DNA of 64,000 nt from Methylobacterium dankookense (GTDB taxonomy: Bacteria; Pseudomonadota; Alphaproteobacteria; Rhizobiales; Beijerinckiaceae), in NCBI RefSeq assembly GCF_902141855.1, contig NZ_CABFVH010000022.1, forward strand, positions 1 through 64,000, read 5' to 3'. The translations under genes and the position numbers were made by a program. How positions within the stretch are numbered: position 1 is the stretch's first letter; each line of letters opens with the position of its first letter. The notes beneath the pieces were generated by a model. That model was not told where the DNA came from. It saw only the letters and a list, made by a program, of their open reading frames with translations, and ran no database searches. Shown here in pieces: positions 51,122-60,901 of this stretch.

Positions 51122-52822
51122 TCAGAACGGGTAGTATCGGAGTGAGGTCAGGCCGGTGACGAGGTGGTTGGACGGCTGGACACCGGACGCCCCCTGGAAC
51201 GCGTCGCGCTCGGTGTAGGAGACCTGGGCCCCGGCCACGAGGCGGCCGTAGCTGCCCTTGTACAGGTCGTGCCAGAAGCCGCCGGTGATCTGACGGATGT
51301 CGCGGCTCTCCGCCTGGCAGGTTCCGCTCGCCGCGCCCTCGACGTCGCAGCCCGTCACCACCAGAGTGGGCGAGCCGTAGCCCGTGGTGTCGAAGGCGCC
51401 CGCCCGCGCCACGTGCTCCCAGCCGGCATAGACGTAGACGTCGGTGCCGGGCTGGACATGGGCGACCGCGCCGGCGAGCAGCTGGAAGGTGGGCAGCGGC
51501 GCGATCGACCCATCGGCCTTCAGCGCGAAATCCGGCAGCTGCGCCGAGCCGTAGCGGCCGATGCCCTGGCCGACGAGGCCGCTGACCTGGAGGTCGAGGC
51601 GTTTGTCGATCACCGGCACCGTCGCGGCGCCGCCGATGCCGTAGCCGAGTGCGGTGTCGGACCGACCGGGGAGGCGGACCGCGGCGGTGAGGTTGGTCGG
51701 GCTCAGCCGGTCGTCGAAGAAGCGCACCAGACCCTTGAGCTCGAAGTGGCCAAAACCCGGCTCGAGGGCGAGCTTGCCGATGATGTCGGGGGCGCTGTTG
51801 TTCGAATAGGTGGTGGCATTGTTGAGTAGGCCCGCCGCGTCGCCGGTGTTGTTGACGTTGACGAGGCTCGGGGCCGCGAAGGGGCTCGGCGGCAGCACGC
51901 TCTGGGGCGATTCCGCGGACAATCCGGCCCACAGCCCCGGGGCGATGTCCTTGACCACGCGCACCTGCGGGTTGCGGGTCCAGTTGAAGCCCGGCACGTA
52001 TTGCGCGTCGATGGTGAGCGGGATCTGCTCCTTGAGCGGCGTGATGCCCGACAGGTCCGTGGTGATCAGGCTCCAGGCCTGCCCGGCTAGGACGTGCCAG
52101 CCGGTATCGAGGGCGTCGACGCTGGCGAAGATCTGCCGAATGCGCGGCGTGTAGCTGTTGCTCTCGCGCGAGTTCGAGGTGGTGCCGGCCGCCAGGAAGT
52201 CGATCTCGTAATAGCCCGATATCTGGAGCGTCGGCTCGACCTTCGCGGTGAACAGCCCGCTCAGGCGACTCTGCCGGGCGGAGAAGCGGAACTCGCTCTC
52301 GCGCGAGCGGGGGCCGTTGCGGAACGGGATGCCGTTGAAGTCGGTGGCGACGTCCGAGACGACGTTGGGATTGCGGAAGATGCCCGCGAGCTCGACGAAG
52401 CCCCCGGGGGTGAAGCAGATCGCCGGTCCGAGCGCGTAGCTGCCGGCGTTGCAGACGAGGTCGTTGGCGAGGATCACCGGGGCGCGCGCGCTGACGGCGG
52501 GCCGCGCCCCGCCGGGGCCGCCCACCTGGGCCACGCGCTGCTGGTGCTCGGTCCGGGCGGCGAGCCGGGTCTGCTCCCGCGACAGGACCCGGCGCTCCCG
52601 GGTCTCGCCGGCGAGCGCCGCCCGCTGGGTCCCCGCCTGCCGGCGCAGGGCGGCGAGTTCCTGCTGCATGGCCTGCATCTGCCGCTGCATCGCGTCCATC
52701 CGGGCCGCCATCTCGGCGACGCTCTGAGCGCGGGCCGGCAGCGGGGCCGAAAGCGGGGCCGCAATCGTGATCGAGGCGATCAGAGCCCCGAGCCGGGGAG
52801 ATGGGCGATGGGGCGACGGCAT
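51122..52822 (-). CDS. Outer-membrane porin-like protein
   Basis: A 566-aa protein. The signal peptide (about 1-33) is followed by a coiled coil (about 38-100: MAARMDAMQRQMQAMQQELA), which may anchor to the peptidoglycan, and a C-terminal beta-barrel of about 400 residues with alternating polar/hydrophobic strands (FRFSARQSRLSGLFTAKV, FELKGLVRFFDDRL). It ends with the aromatic LTSLRYYPF typical of outer-membrane proteins. The composition matches DcaP-like/trimeric porins. ATG 52822 has GGAG upstream; the frame stays open above it only because of GC content. Confidence 0.82.
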   Translation of the reverse strand: MPSPHRPSPRLGALIASITIAAPLSAPLPARAQSVAEMAARMDAMQRQMQAMQQELAALRRQAGTQRAALAGETRERRVLSREQTRLAARTEHQQRVAQVGGPGGARPAVSARAPVILANDLVCNAGSYALGPAICFTPGGFVELAGIFRNPNVVSDVATDFNGIPFRNGPRSRESEFRFSARQSRLSGLFTAKVEPTLQISGYYEIDFLAAGTTSNSRESNSYTPRIRQIFASVDALDTGWHVLAGQAWSLITTDLSGITPLKEQIPLTIDAQYVPGFNWTRNPQVRVVKDIAPGLWAGLSAESPQSVLPPSPFAAPSLVNVNNTGDAAGLLNNATTYSNNSAPDIIGKLALEPGFGHFELKGLVRFFDDRLSPTNLTAAVRLPGRSDTALGYGIGGAATVPVIDKRLDLQVSGLVGQGIGRYGSAQLPDFALKADGSIAPLPTFQLLAGAVAHVQPGTDVYVYAGWEHVARAGAFDTTGYGSPTLVVTGCDVEGAASGTCQAESRDIRQITGGFWHDLYKGSYGRLVAGAQVSYTERDAFQGASGVQPSNHLVTGLTSLRYYPF

Positions 52823-52983
52823 CACGGGTATTCTCCGACGCAGGGTGCCGGGTCCAGCACCGGATGCCAGATATGGTTCGCACCGTTCTGCGTCGCCTCG
52901 TGCAACGACGCGCTCGCTTGAATTGTTCTGGGTAGCGTCCATCATGTGAGGATGCCTCCTGCGGGTCAAGGTTCCCGACGCTG

Positions 52984-53605
52984 TCATGATGTCTCCCTCC
53001 TTGATCGCTTGTTGCGTTGTGCGCGAGCGTGGAGCGCCTCGATCATCTCCGGGGTCGGGGTGATCTGCCAGGGCTGCCCCTTCGCTGATTGCCGTCCGCT
53101 CAGGTCGCCGCGAGCCAGGTACTTGAACACCGTCTGCTCCCTCACCCCGAGCACAACGGCCGCTCCCCGGATCGAGTAGTCCTCGTCCGGCCAGCGCGGT
53201 GGATTGGCGCTCACGCCGTTGATCTCGACCGTGGCAATGCCGAAGCGCTGCCGCAGCAGCCAGACGTTGCCGCCCGCGAACGCACAGCCGCGTGCCGCGA
53301 CGAAGCCCTCGGCGTTCAGCCGCGCCGCGACCGCCTTGTTCATCAGCCCCGCAGGGTTGAGCGCCGTGATCCGGTCCCGCAGACGGTCGAGATCGATGTA
53401 GTCGCGATAGGTGTGGACGCGCCGCTGCACGCAATGCTCGCTCGTCGCTCCAGTCTACCAGACGATCTTGAGCCAGACCTGACCGCGCGTCGGCTTTCGG
53501 TCGATTTCGTCCTCTAATGGATCGATGGGCGGCAGCTCGATCCTGAGCGTTCGACGCTTTCGGGTGCCTGCGTTCTCTCCGTTCTCGTGCGGCACTTGAT
53601 GGGGT
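52984..53605 (-). pseudogene. Serine recombinase C-terminal fragment with in-frame stop
   Basis: A minus-strand frame reads TRKRRTLRIELPPIDPLEDE, then DRKPTRGQVWLKIVW, a TAG at 53457-53455, and continues in the same frame with TGATSEHCVQRRVHTYRDYI and LRDRITALNPAGLMNKAVAA. The pattern matches the C-terminal half of large transposon serine recombinases (AVAARLNAEGF, WLLRQRFGIATVEINGV, EQTVFKYLARGDLSGRQ). The catalytic N-terminus is missing. It is the remnant of a transposon. Confidence 0.7.
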
Positions 53606-53750
53606 CAGCCGGGTGCAGAGCGGCTCGGTTGAAAGCGCAGCCGGCACAAGGCCGCATGCTAAAAAAATCGATGCCATCTTCTGCTCCCTCCCTCGGGCGT
53701 CGCTCCCGCTCGGGAGTTCGGTTCGGCCTCCTGGCCGGGGATGTCAGCCG

Positions 53751-54066
53751 CTACGCAGGCCTGAACTCGGAGCCCTGCCGCAGCATCGCGTGCATGATGA
53801 TCGCCAGCCGGCACGAGCACGATGCGTGCCTTGCGCATCGTCCAGCGCTTCGCGATGGCCAGAGCCCGAGCCTTCAGCTTCAGGGGCTGCCTGCAGCGCG
53901 TCAGCATCACGTCGGCGGCTTCGTACAGCAGCGTTCTGCCCCGCCGGTCGACGCACTTCGAGATGCTGCACGGTGTCGTCGACTTCGCCCGACTGGTAAC
54001 GCCGTGGGACAAGACCGAGATGCGGCCCGACGTCGCGAGAGCGTTTGAAGCGCTCAGGATCGTCGA
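53751..54066 (-). pseudogene. IS110-family transposase C-terminal remnant
   Basis: Three minus-strand frames in turn read GLVPRRYQSGEVD, then SISKCVDRRGRTLLYEAADV and TMRKARIVLVPAG, and finally RLAIIMHAMLRQGSEFRPA with a stop at 53751. This is the C-terminal end of an IS110-type (DEDD) transposase broken by at least two frameshifts. Its N-terminal part is missing where the resolvase remnant begins. Confidence 0.6.
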
Positions 54067-54069
54067 TGG

Positions 54070-54485
54070 CTGCCCGTGCTGGCGGCCCTCGCCGACACCG
54101 TGCAGGATCTTCGAGGGGAGAGGGGCGGCCCTGCGCTCCCTGACCGGGCAGATCGACACCACGACCCCGAACGGACGGTTGATCTTCCACATCTTCGGAG
54201 CACCAGGTCCGTTCGAACGCGATCTCATTTGCGAGCGCACGCGGGTCGGGCTGAGCGCCGCCGCAGCCCGCTAGCGGCAAGGGCGGCCGCAAGCCCGTAG
54301 TCACCCCAGGGATTTTGCGCACAGCCCCGGTGCTGATCGGGCAGGGCCTGAAGGTGCGCGAAGCGGCCGCCTGCCGGAAGGTTAGCAAAAGCGCCCTCTA
54401 TGAGGCATTGGCCGAATATGAAGCCAACATCGATCGTGAGGCTCGATGCAAAACGCAGCAGCGCTCGGGCGGGGCTGGCCGATAA
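54070..54485 (+). pseudogene. Serine resolvase C-terminal remnant
   Basis: A plus-strand frame reads GGPALPDRADR out of frame, then LRSLTGQIDTTTPNGRLIFH with IFGAPGPFERDLICERTRVG, followed in a shifted frame by GKGGRKPVVTPGIL and KVREAAACRKVSKSALYEAL. This is the second half of a resolvase/invertase, with frameshifts and without the catalytic Ser region. It abuts the IS110 remnant at about 54065. Confidence 0.65.
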
Positions 54486-54546
54486 CCCGGACCGAGGCGG
54501 AGGCGCTTCGGTTGACGTTCAATAAACGCCACCCCAAGGTCATCCG

Positions 54547-54918
54547 ATGAACCGAACGAAAACTCCGATCCTGAGCATTGCGGCGGCAGCCCTTGCCATT
54601 CTGTTATCAACTCCTGCTACGGCCGAGACGGTCAAGATCGTTGGCCTCGGCGCCTCGAGCTGCGCCCGCTTCAATCAGGAAATCGGAGAAAATCCCGCGC
54701 TTCAGCGTGATTACTTCGCGTGGGCGCAGGGCTTCATGAGCGGCGCATTGATCCGGGCGCCTCAGGGCGTGGACGAGGGACTTGATCTCACACCGCCATC
54801 CTTCCCGCTGCAGGAGCAAGTGGGCTTCCTGCGAGCCTTCTGCGCCAAGAACCAGGATCAGGACTACATGGACGCGGTGCGCGCTTTATATCACCGCCTG
54901 CGAGGGCCCAAAACTTAA
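54547..54918 (+). CDS. Small exported protein, 123 aa
   Basis: The signal peptide (about residues 1-26, ending PATA) is followed by a compact helical domain with two Cys (GASSCARFNQEI and FLRAFCAKNQDQD) and conserved YFAWAQGFMSGALIRAP. This pattern is shared by small periplasmic proteins in rhizobia and Methylobacterium. Function unknown. It stands alone, downstream of the recombinase remnants. Confidence 0.6.
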   Translation: MNRTKTPILSIAAAALAILLSTPATAETVKIVGLGASSCARFNQEIGENPALQRDYFAWAQGFMSGALIRAPQGVDEGLDLTPPSFPLQEQVGFLRAFCAKNQDQDYMDAVRALYHRLRGPKT

Positions 54919-55070
54919 GTTCAGCTTACAAGCAGACTAAATTGAACCCTGCTGCTGAGTAAGTCTTTGTAATCCTCGATCAGTTCCACAGCACGATGTT
55001 GTTGAGCGCAAGGCGCGCGCCAAATGGAGGCCTCGCGATCAACAGGTGATGGATAATCAATCAGACGCTT

Positions 55071-55304
55071 TTAGTGCCGCTCTTCATGGTGTCCGCCGCC
55101 GTCGTGGCCTTCACGCCGCTCCTCGTGGAGCCCTTCCCGACGTTCATGGTGACCGCTATCGCGACGTTCCTCCACCACGGCAGGACCGTGGCCCCCGCCC
55201 TGAACCTGTATCCCACCCGGGTTGACGTCGACGTGCTGAGCCATGGCTGTCGCTGGTGCGAGCGCGAGTACCGACGTCAGCAGCAAAACCGTAGGCGTTT
55301 TCAT
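55071..55304 (-). CDS. Small secreted His/Glu-rich protein, 77 aa
   Basis: Signal peptide (about residues 1-22: MKTPTVLLLTSVLALAPATA, then MA), then a Gly-rich segment and a C-terminal half dominated by His, Glu and Arg (ERRDSGHHERREGLHEERRE). The His/Glu richness suggests metal binding. An ATG at 55310 is also possible. It is one of several His/Gly-rich exported peptides in this part of the window. Confidence 0.6.
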   Translation of the reverse strand: MKTPTVLLLTSVLALAPATAMAQHVDVNPGGIQVQGGGHGPAVVEERRDSGHHERREGLHEERREGHDGGGHHEERH

Positions 55305-55586
55305 TGTCACCGTGACCTCCCTTGTCTTTATCGCGAATACTAACGCTCAAGCCGGAATTAGGATCCGTATTCTCTCTGACGCCAAATGGGACGTACCCAT
55401 ACACTCTGGATCGCAGCGGGGAACTTGAGTGGGCCTTCGTAGAGGTGGCGGTCGCGACGATGCTGGGCGGCTCGCGCCACAGTCTCACCGGGCGCTCCCC
55501 GCCCTGCCTTGTTCCGGGGCACGCTCATCACCGCCACCTCGGTCGCGTCGACCGCGGGGCTGATGGTTCGCTGGGGCGGAGCAGGG
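55305..55586. other. Intergenic, no gene seen
   Basis: No start signal or motif is visible between the two secreted His/Gly-rich genes; both are on the minus strand, so it likely carries the promoter of the first. Confidence 0.3.
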
Positions 55587-55883
55587 TCAGTAGCCCTGTC
55601 CTCCATGACTGCCATGGCCGCCGAAGGAGCGTCTGTGACCTCCCCCATAGCCAAAGCCGCGGCCAAACCCTCCGTGGCGGCCGTAAGACCGTCCATGGCC
55701 ACCAGAATAGCCGTGCCGGCCGGAGCCGCCGTGGCGACCGTAGGATCCGCCGTAGCCGCGGGAATGACCATAGCCATGACCCTGAGCGGCGGCCGGCTCT
55801 GACAGCGACACGAAGCCGATACCGACCGCCAGGGCGAACAGACCGGCGGTCAGGGCCGCTTTGAAGCGAGGCGCGTCCGTCAT
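55587..55883 (-). CDS. Secreted Gly/His-rich repeat protein, 98 aa
   Basis: ATG 55883 follows GGAGAG by 8 nt (ATG 55889 is closer and less suited). After a signal peptide (about 1-33, ending AAAQ) come short imperfect GYGHSRGYGG/GRHGGSGRHG repeats. It resembles the larger repeat protein at 62215-62706. Such proteins occur widely in Methylobacterium and may be metal-binding or cell-wall-associated. Confidence 0.65.
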   Translation of the reverse strand: MTDAPRFKAALTAGLFALAVGIGFVSLSEPAAAQGHGYGHSRGYGGSYGRHGGSGRHGYSGGHGRSYGRHGGFGRGFGYGGGHRRSFGGHGSHGGQGY

Positions 55884-56100
55884 TTGCATTCTCTCCTGGG
55901 TGAAAGGCACGGGTATCGTGCCGTCGTATCGTCAGCCTCGGTGTGCACCTTTGAACTGCACCTGAACGGAAGGTGCGATCGCCTGGTAGCTCGCACTTGT
56001 GGCCGCGGCCGGTCACACAGCCGCTCCATGCCCGCCGAATAGATGCCACCTGCCGGCGTTAGCCCCTCGGGACACACGACAGGAGCCAGAGGAGCCAGGC

Positions 56101-56370
56101 ATGACGGCTGACGACCTCGACAAGCGGGCCGAGCTGACGATCTGGCTTGAAGCGGGGACGGGGCAGACCCGACAGGGTCGGGAGTTCGCGACCTTGCGCG
56201 AGGCGCTCTGCGCGGCTGTGGACGCGCTGCACGACCCGGAGGCACGGCCCTGGATCGTGACCGAAGAGGGCGACATCCTCTCACCCTACTGGATCCGGGA
56301 AAACCGTGATATGGCGCGCCGCCATCGAGGCGGACAGCGCGTGGGCCGTGCTCAACGGTCGGAACGCTGA
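56101..56370 (+). CDS. Small protein of an unnamed family (paralogue of 34234-34461), 89 aa
   Basis: Start ATG 56101 follows GAGGAGCC. The sequence MTADDLDKRAELTIWLEAGT with FATLREALCAAVDAL and ARPWIVTEEGDILSPYWIRE matches the protein at 34234 along its whole length. The C-terminus has an extra basic tail (RDMARRHRGGQRVGRAQRSE). Function unknown; the repeated copies on one molecule suggest selection. Confidence 0.7.
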   Translation: MTADDLDKRAELTIWLEAGTGQTRQGREFATLREALCAAVDALHDPEARPWIVTEEGDILSPYWIRENRDMARRHRGGQRVGRAQRSER

Positions 56371-56483
56371 AGCGGGGGGAGCCCTCTGACCGTCATGGTC
56401 GAGATTGTCGGGTTGCCCGACTGGTCCACACGGGACACCGGAGCCCTCCAAGACCCGCCAGCCACCACTCGGCGGCCGCGCAG

Positions 56484-57962
56484 ATGATGCGCGCGCGGGG
56501 CTTGCGCCTCGTCGGAGTGCTGACGCTTGCCGGGCTGACCTCGGCCTGCCTCGTCGGACCGGACTACGCGCGCCCTTCGGCCGAGACCCCGCTGGCCTTC
56601 AAGGAGGCCGGCAGTTCCCCTGCGCCAGGTTGGCGGGTGGCCAAGCCGGACGACGCTGTCGCGCGCGGCACCTGGTGGTCGGTCTTCCGCGATCCCGTGC
56701 TCGACGGCCTGATCCGCGCTGTCGATGTCGACAACCAGACCCTGCGCCAGGCGATCTTCCGATACGAGCAGGCCAGAGCCGTGGTCCAGCAAGCTCGCGC
56801 CCAGCTATTCCCGACCGTGATCGGCGCCCCCAGCATCCGGCAATCCGGGAGTGGCAACGAGGCACGCACCACCCTGACCCTGCAAGGCTCGGCCAGCTGG
56901 GAGCTCGACCTGTTCGGCCGCATCCGCCGCCAGATCGAGAGCGGGACGGCCTCCGCTCAGGCCAGCGCGGCCAGCCTGGCGCTGATCCGCCTCACGAGCC
57001 AAGCGGAGCTCGCCACAAACTATTTTCAGCTGCGTTACCAGGAGTCGCTCCAGCGGCTCCTGAACGACACCGTCGCGGGCTACAAGCGCAGCCTCGCGAT
57101 CACCCAGAACCAGTACGCGGCCGGTGTCGCCGCGCGCTCGGACGTGATCACCGCGCAGACCCAGCTCCAGACAACCGAAGCCTCGGCCATTGCAGTTGAG
57201 CTGCGCCGGGCCACATTCGCGCATGCCATCGCGATCCTGAGCGGCCGGCCGCCGTCGGAGATCACGATCCCCCGCGGACAGCTCGCCGCACGGCCGCCCG
57301 GGGTGCCTGTGAGCCTGCCCTCGACGCTGCTGGAGCGGCGCCCGGACATTGCTCAGGCCGAGCGCCTAGTTCAGGCGCAGAGCGAGCAGATCGGCGTCGC
57401 TGTGGCGGCCTTCTACCCGAGCGTGCGCCTGTCGGCCTCCGGCGGCCTCTCGGGCGATCCAGCCGCTGCGCTGTTTGCGGCCGAGAACCAGTTCTGGTCG
57501 GTGACCGCGGCCGCAACGGAGGTGCTGTTCGATGGCGGCGCCCGCTCGGCTGCCCTGCAGACAGCACGGGCAGCCTATGAGGTTGCCGTCGCGACGTATC
57601 GGCAGACGGTGCTGACGGCGTTCCGCGAGGTTGAGGACGGCCTTTCGGGAGCGCGCATTCTGGCACGGCAGCAGGTGGCGCAACAGGCTGCAGTGGCATC
57701 CGCCACGCGTGCCGTGGAGATCGCACTCAACGAGTACCGGGCCGGCACGCAGAACTACACCACCGTCGTCACGGCCCAGGCGATCGAGCTCAGCAACCGG
57801 GTAGCCGCGCTGCAGATCCAGGCCGCCCGCTTAACCACGGCCGTTGCGCTGATCCGGGCCCTGGGGGGCGGCTGGGATGTGCGCAGCCTGCCGACACGCG
57901 ACGAACTCGTAGAGGCTCGCCTGCCGGTCGATAAGGGTCCGGCTTTGCACCCCGAGGAATGA
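56484..57962 (+). CDS. NodT-family outer-membrane efflux factor
   Basis: A 492-aa outer-membrane lipoprotein of the NodT/OprM type: lipobox LTSACLVGPDY (Cys near residue 22), the characteristic GPDYARP start, then two outer-membrane efflux repeats of coiled helices with LDGLIRAVDVDNQTLRQAIF, DVITAQTQLQTTEASAIAVE and TQNYTTVVTAQAIELSNRVA. It forms the tunnel partner of RND pumps. The RND gene at the right end of the window is on the opposite strand 5.7 kb away, so a functional pair is possible but unproved. Length is typical. Confidence 0.92.
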   Translation: MMRARGLRLVGVLTLAGLTSACLVGPDYARPSAETPLAFKEAGSSPAPGWRVAKPDDAVARGTWWSVFRDPVLDGLIRAVDVDNQTLRQAIFRYEQARAVVQQARAQLFPTVIGAPSIRQSGSGNEARTTLTLQGSASWELDLFGRIRRQIESGTASAQASAASLALIRLTSQAELATNYFQLRYQESLQRLLNDTVAGYKRSLAITQNQYAAGVAARSDVITAQTQLQTTEASAIAVELRRATFAHAIAILSGRPPSEITIPRGQLAARPPGVPVSLPSTLLERRPDIAQAERLVQAQSEQIGVAVAAFYPSVRLSASGGLSGDPAAALFAAENQFWSVTAAATEVLFDGGARSAALQTARAAYEVAVATYRQTVLTAFREVEDGLSGARILARQQVAQQAAVASATRAVEIALNEYRAGTQNYTTVVTAQAIELSNRVAALQIQAARLTTAVALIRALGGGWDVRSLPTRDELVEARLPVDKGPALHPEE

Positions 57963-58053
57963 CGGATGTTGTCTTCTGAAGCGCAGCCGGCGGTGTCGCC
58001 CTTCTTCCAGTATCGGTTCGTCCCGACACCTTCTGCGAACTGGGCAACCCGAG

Positions 58054-58185
58054 GTGAGCCTTGCGGCGCAGGCTGACTTGCGTCGTGGAGAATTGCGATC
58101 AGGCACGTTGTCGGCCGCGGGCGTCCTTCTGTTTCTCGGATCAGCCTTCGTACTTGCCCAGAGCCTCCTCGATCTTGGGGCGTGA
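58054..58185 (+). CDS. Possible 43-aa membrane protein
   Basis: GTG 58054 opens a frame with one hydrophobic helix (residues about 20-40, SAAGVLLFLGSAFVLAQSLL). It follows the NodT gene by 91 bp in the same direction. The upstream GAGG overlaps the start codon, so ribosome binding is weak. Low confidence. Confidence 0.3.
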   Translation: MSLAAQADLRRGELRSGTLSAAGVLLFLGSAFVLAQSLLDLGA

Positions 58186-58394
58186 GGCGGGAGCCATCGA
58201 CTCCTTACCCATCATCAGCCAACCACAAATCCTCCCGAAACGCCCTCGGTAACGCAGCGCTCATGGTGGCGCAGGCTAGCGAGGAGACGCGAAACGGGTC
58301 CAGGCGGCACGCTGCCGGACCGAGTTTGCAACCGCTGGCAGAATGCCCGCCCTCAACCGGAACAGACCGAAGGCGGGCTTGCGTCGGCTAACCC

Positions 58395-58592
58395 CTACTT
58401 GTGGTGCTCGCCGCTCTTGCCGTGTGCCTTCGTCGAATGCTCATGGGCGGTGGTCGAGTGACCGTGGGCCTCAGTCGAGTGCTTGTGACCGGCGGCGTGG
58501 TCGCCCTTGCCGTGATGCTCGGCGGCGGTTCGATGCGACTTAGCCGCCTTCTCGTGATGCTCGGCGGCTTCCGTGTGGGCTTTCTGGGGCAT
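58395..58592 (-). CDS. Small His/Ala/Glu-rich protein, 65 aa
   Basis: Start ATG 58592 lies 7 nt after GGAG. The protein MPQKAHTEAAEHHEKAAKSH has repeated H-x3-A and HSTTAH/HSTKAH units over its whole length and no signal peptide. Small proteins of this composition (with AAKSHRTAAEHH) are common in Methylobacterium and rhizobia; they are assumed to respond to stress or bind metal, but no function is proved. Confidence 0.7.
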   Translation of the reverse strand: MPQKAHTEAAEHHEKAAKSHRTAAEHHGKGDHAAGHKHSTEAHGHSTTAHEHSTKAHGKSGEHHK

Positions 58593-59264
58593 GATCGTCT
58601 CCATTGACGCGGGGGCACCTACGTGCATCCTTCCAATGGCCTGGCTGCCGTAACGGTTGCCTCGCTCGCGGCATGGTGACCCTTTATGCGGCAGAGAGCT
58701 GCCTCAATTCGCGCCAAGTCCGGCGACAAGTGCGGCCATGAACCCTCCCCTGGCAGCACCCTGCAGGGTGCCGCTACCATGGACGCCTCTCCAACCCATC
58801 ACTCAGCCGCCGCCGTCGCGCCGTGCTGCAGCCGACCCTTGCCATGCCGGTCTGGGGTGCTGGGCATAGACCGAAGCTGCCGATTGCCAGTGAGAGTGGC
58901 CTCGATGTCGGCGCGCGGAGCATAGAGCCGTGTGACGGCAGACGTACCCTGACGTTGGCGGGCCTGGGCAAGCGCCTCGTGCCGCGCTTGCGGGCGTAGC
59001 GAGTTCAGCCGACGCGACGCCGGTGTTGGGGCCGGCGCACTCGACCCGGTGTTGGTCGACGCCAGAGAAAATCATCTCGCTTCGCCTGCCGGTCGACAGC
59101 GGGTTGGCCCTGGCCTGGGCAAGTGAACCCTCTAAAAGTCATGTGGTGCGTCCCTGAGAGGCAGATCCCGACTGCGGGACGAGAGATCAGGGCGCGCCCG
59201 AGGCGATGAGCTTCGGGATACCGGTGCGAGACGGCAGACGGCCGACTGGTGTAGCGTCATCGAA
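58593..59264. other. Intergenic, no gene seen
   Basis: About 670 bp without a supportable gene. Frames on both strands are open by composition only; no repeat or hairpin stands out. Confidence 0.35.
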
Positions 59265-60833
59265 GTGGGGGCTACGCATGAGAATGTGCCCTCTGCCGGT
59301 GGCGTGTTTTCCGAGAATGATCGTCCCCACGTGCCGCCCTTGCAGCGCTCCCTTGCCCTATGGCTGGCTCTTGCTCTCGCCCTCGCCCAGGCGGCAGGGG
59401 CGCAAACGCCTCTAGAGGAAACTGCGCGGATCGCGGCCGAACCGAACTTCCTCGGCCGGCCGGGAGGAGCCGGCAACGATCCCCAGACCTCAGTCGCCCA
59501 GCCCGACTTCTCGGCCAGGCCGTCCGCGAACCTGAACACCTCGATCCAGGATCTATTGGAGCCGTATGGCGATCCGTTCGCGGCCCGTAGCTTCCTGAGG
59601 ACGAGAGGCATCGCGTACAGCTTCACCTATGTCGGCGAGAGCTTCGGAAACGTCACCGGCGGCGCACGGCGCGGCGGCATCGCAGAGGGCCGTCTCGACT
59701 TCCAGTTCGACGCCGACCTGGACACCCTGATAGGTTGGCGGGACGCGGCTTTCCACACCAACCTCTACCAGATCCACGGCACCGGCCTGTCGCGCCACTA
59801 CGTCGACAACTTCATGTCGGTCAGCGCGATCGAGGCGCTGCCGTCCTCCCGGCTCTACGAACTCTGGGTCGAGCAGAGGTTTTTCGACGGCCAACTCGGG
59901 ATCAGGGTCGGCCAACTCGCGACCGACACCGAATTCGCCGTCAGCCAAACAGGAACCCTGTTCCTCAATTCGACCTTCGGCTGGCCCAACATCATGGCCT
60001 CCGTCATTCCGAGTGGCGGACCGATCTATCCGCTCGCCGTTCCGGCCGTGCGTGCGAAGTACGTGCCGAACCGGAGTTTCTCGCTGCAAGCCGGCATCTA
60101 CGACGGTGACCCGGCGGGACCGCCGCGCCGCGGCAACGACCCCGACCCACAGCGGCGCAACCGCACCGGCACGAACTTCCGCACGAACGATCCTGCTCTG
60201 GTGATTGCGGAGGCCGCGTATGCCTACGGTCTCGAGGCCGATGACAACATCGAGCCCGGCACGGTGACGCTGGGCGGCTGGTATCATTTCGGCCGCTTCG
60301 GCAGTCTTCGCTTCGATCGGAGCGGAGGCTCGCTTGCCAACCCGTCCAGCAGCGGCCTTGCGCGCCGCTTCCGGGGCAACAGCGGCATCTACGGAATCAT
60401 CGATCAGACGATCTACCGGGAGCCCGACGACCCGAACGATGGCGCCAGCGTATTCGTCCGCCTGTCCGGTTCGCCCTCCGATCGCAATCTGCTTGACCTC
60501 TACCTCGATGCCGGCATCGGCTATAAGGGCCTGCTGCCCGGCCGCTCGGACGATACGGTCGGCGTCGCTTTCGCCATCGAGCGTATCTCGAAGAACGCCC
60601 GAGGGTTTGATCGCGACACCCTTCTCTTCGGCGGCACGCCTGCACCGCGGCGCAGCAGCGAGGCCGTGCTGGAGGTCAGCTACCAAGCCGTCCTCGGCCC
60701 TGGCGTTACCGTGCAGCCGGACTTTCAGTACGTGTTCCGGCCCAGCGGCGGCGGCGCCAATCCGCGCGAGATGGATGGTCGGCGGATCCGGAACGCGGCC
60801 GTGTTCGGCCTGCGCGCGACGATCCGGTACTGA
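59265..60833 (+). CDS. Carbohydrate-type porin (OprB-like)
   Basis: A 522-aa porin. After a signal peptide (ending AQAAGAQ; GTG 59331 is an alternative start) comes the OprB region: ELWVEQRFFDGQLGIRVGQL, TFGWPNIMASVIPSGGPIYP and VRAKYVPNRSFSLQAGIYDG, then GGWYHFGRFG and a barrel ending FGLRATIRY with a terminal aromatic. OprB-type porins take up sugars or other small polar solutes. It is alone, with a short exported protein convergent downstream. Confidence 0.88.
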   Translation: MGATHENVPSAGGVFSENDRPHVPPLQRSLALWLALALALAQAAGAQTPLEETARIAAEPNFLGRPGGAGNDPQTSVAQPDFSARPSANLNTSIQDLLEPYGDPFAARSFLRTRGIAYSFTYVGESFGNVTGGARRGGIAEGRLDFQFDADLDTLIGWRDAAFHTNLYQIHGTGLSRHYVDNFMSVSAIEALPSSRLYELWVEQRFFDGQLGIRVGQLATDTEFAVSQTGTLFLNSTFGWPNIMASVIPSGGPIYPLAVPAVRAKYVPNRSFSLQAGIYDGDPAGPPRRGNDPDPQRRNRTGTNFRTNDPALVIAEAAYAYGLEADDNIEPGTVTLGGWYHFGRFGSLRFDRSGGSLANPSSSGLARRFRGNSGIYGIIDQTIYREPDDPNDGASVFVRLSGSPSDRNLLDLYLDAGIGYKGLLPGRSDDTVGVAFAIERISKNARGFDRDTLLFGGTPAPRRSSEAVLEVSYQAVLGPGVTVQPDFQYVFRPSGGGANPREMDGRRIRNAAVFGLRATIRY

Positions 60834-60901
60834 CCGGTGCTTGCGATGCCGATCTATCGTGCGCGGATGGCATCGTCGGCGAGATCAGTCAGCCTATCGT
60901 G

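Noticed and set aside
51122..53677. Porin frame extending 850 codons upstream
   Set aside because: The upstream part is a shadow of the recombinase remnant; the signal peptide starts at 52822.
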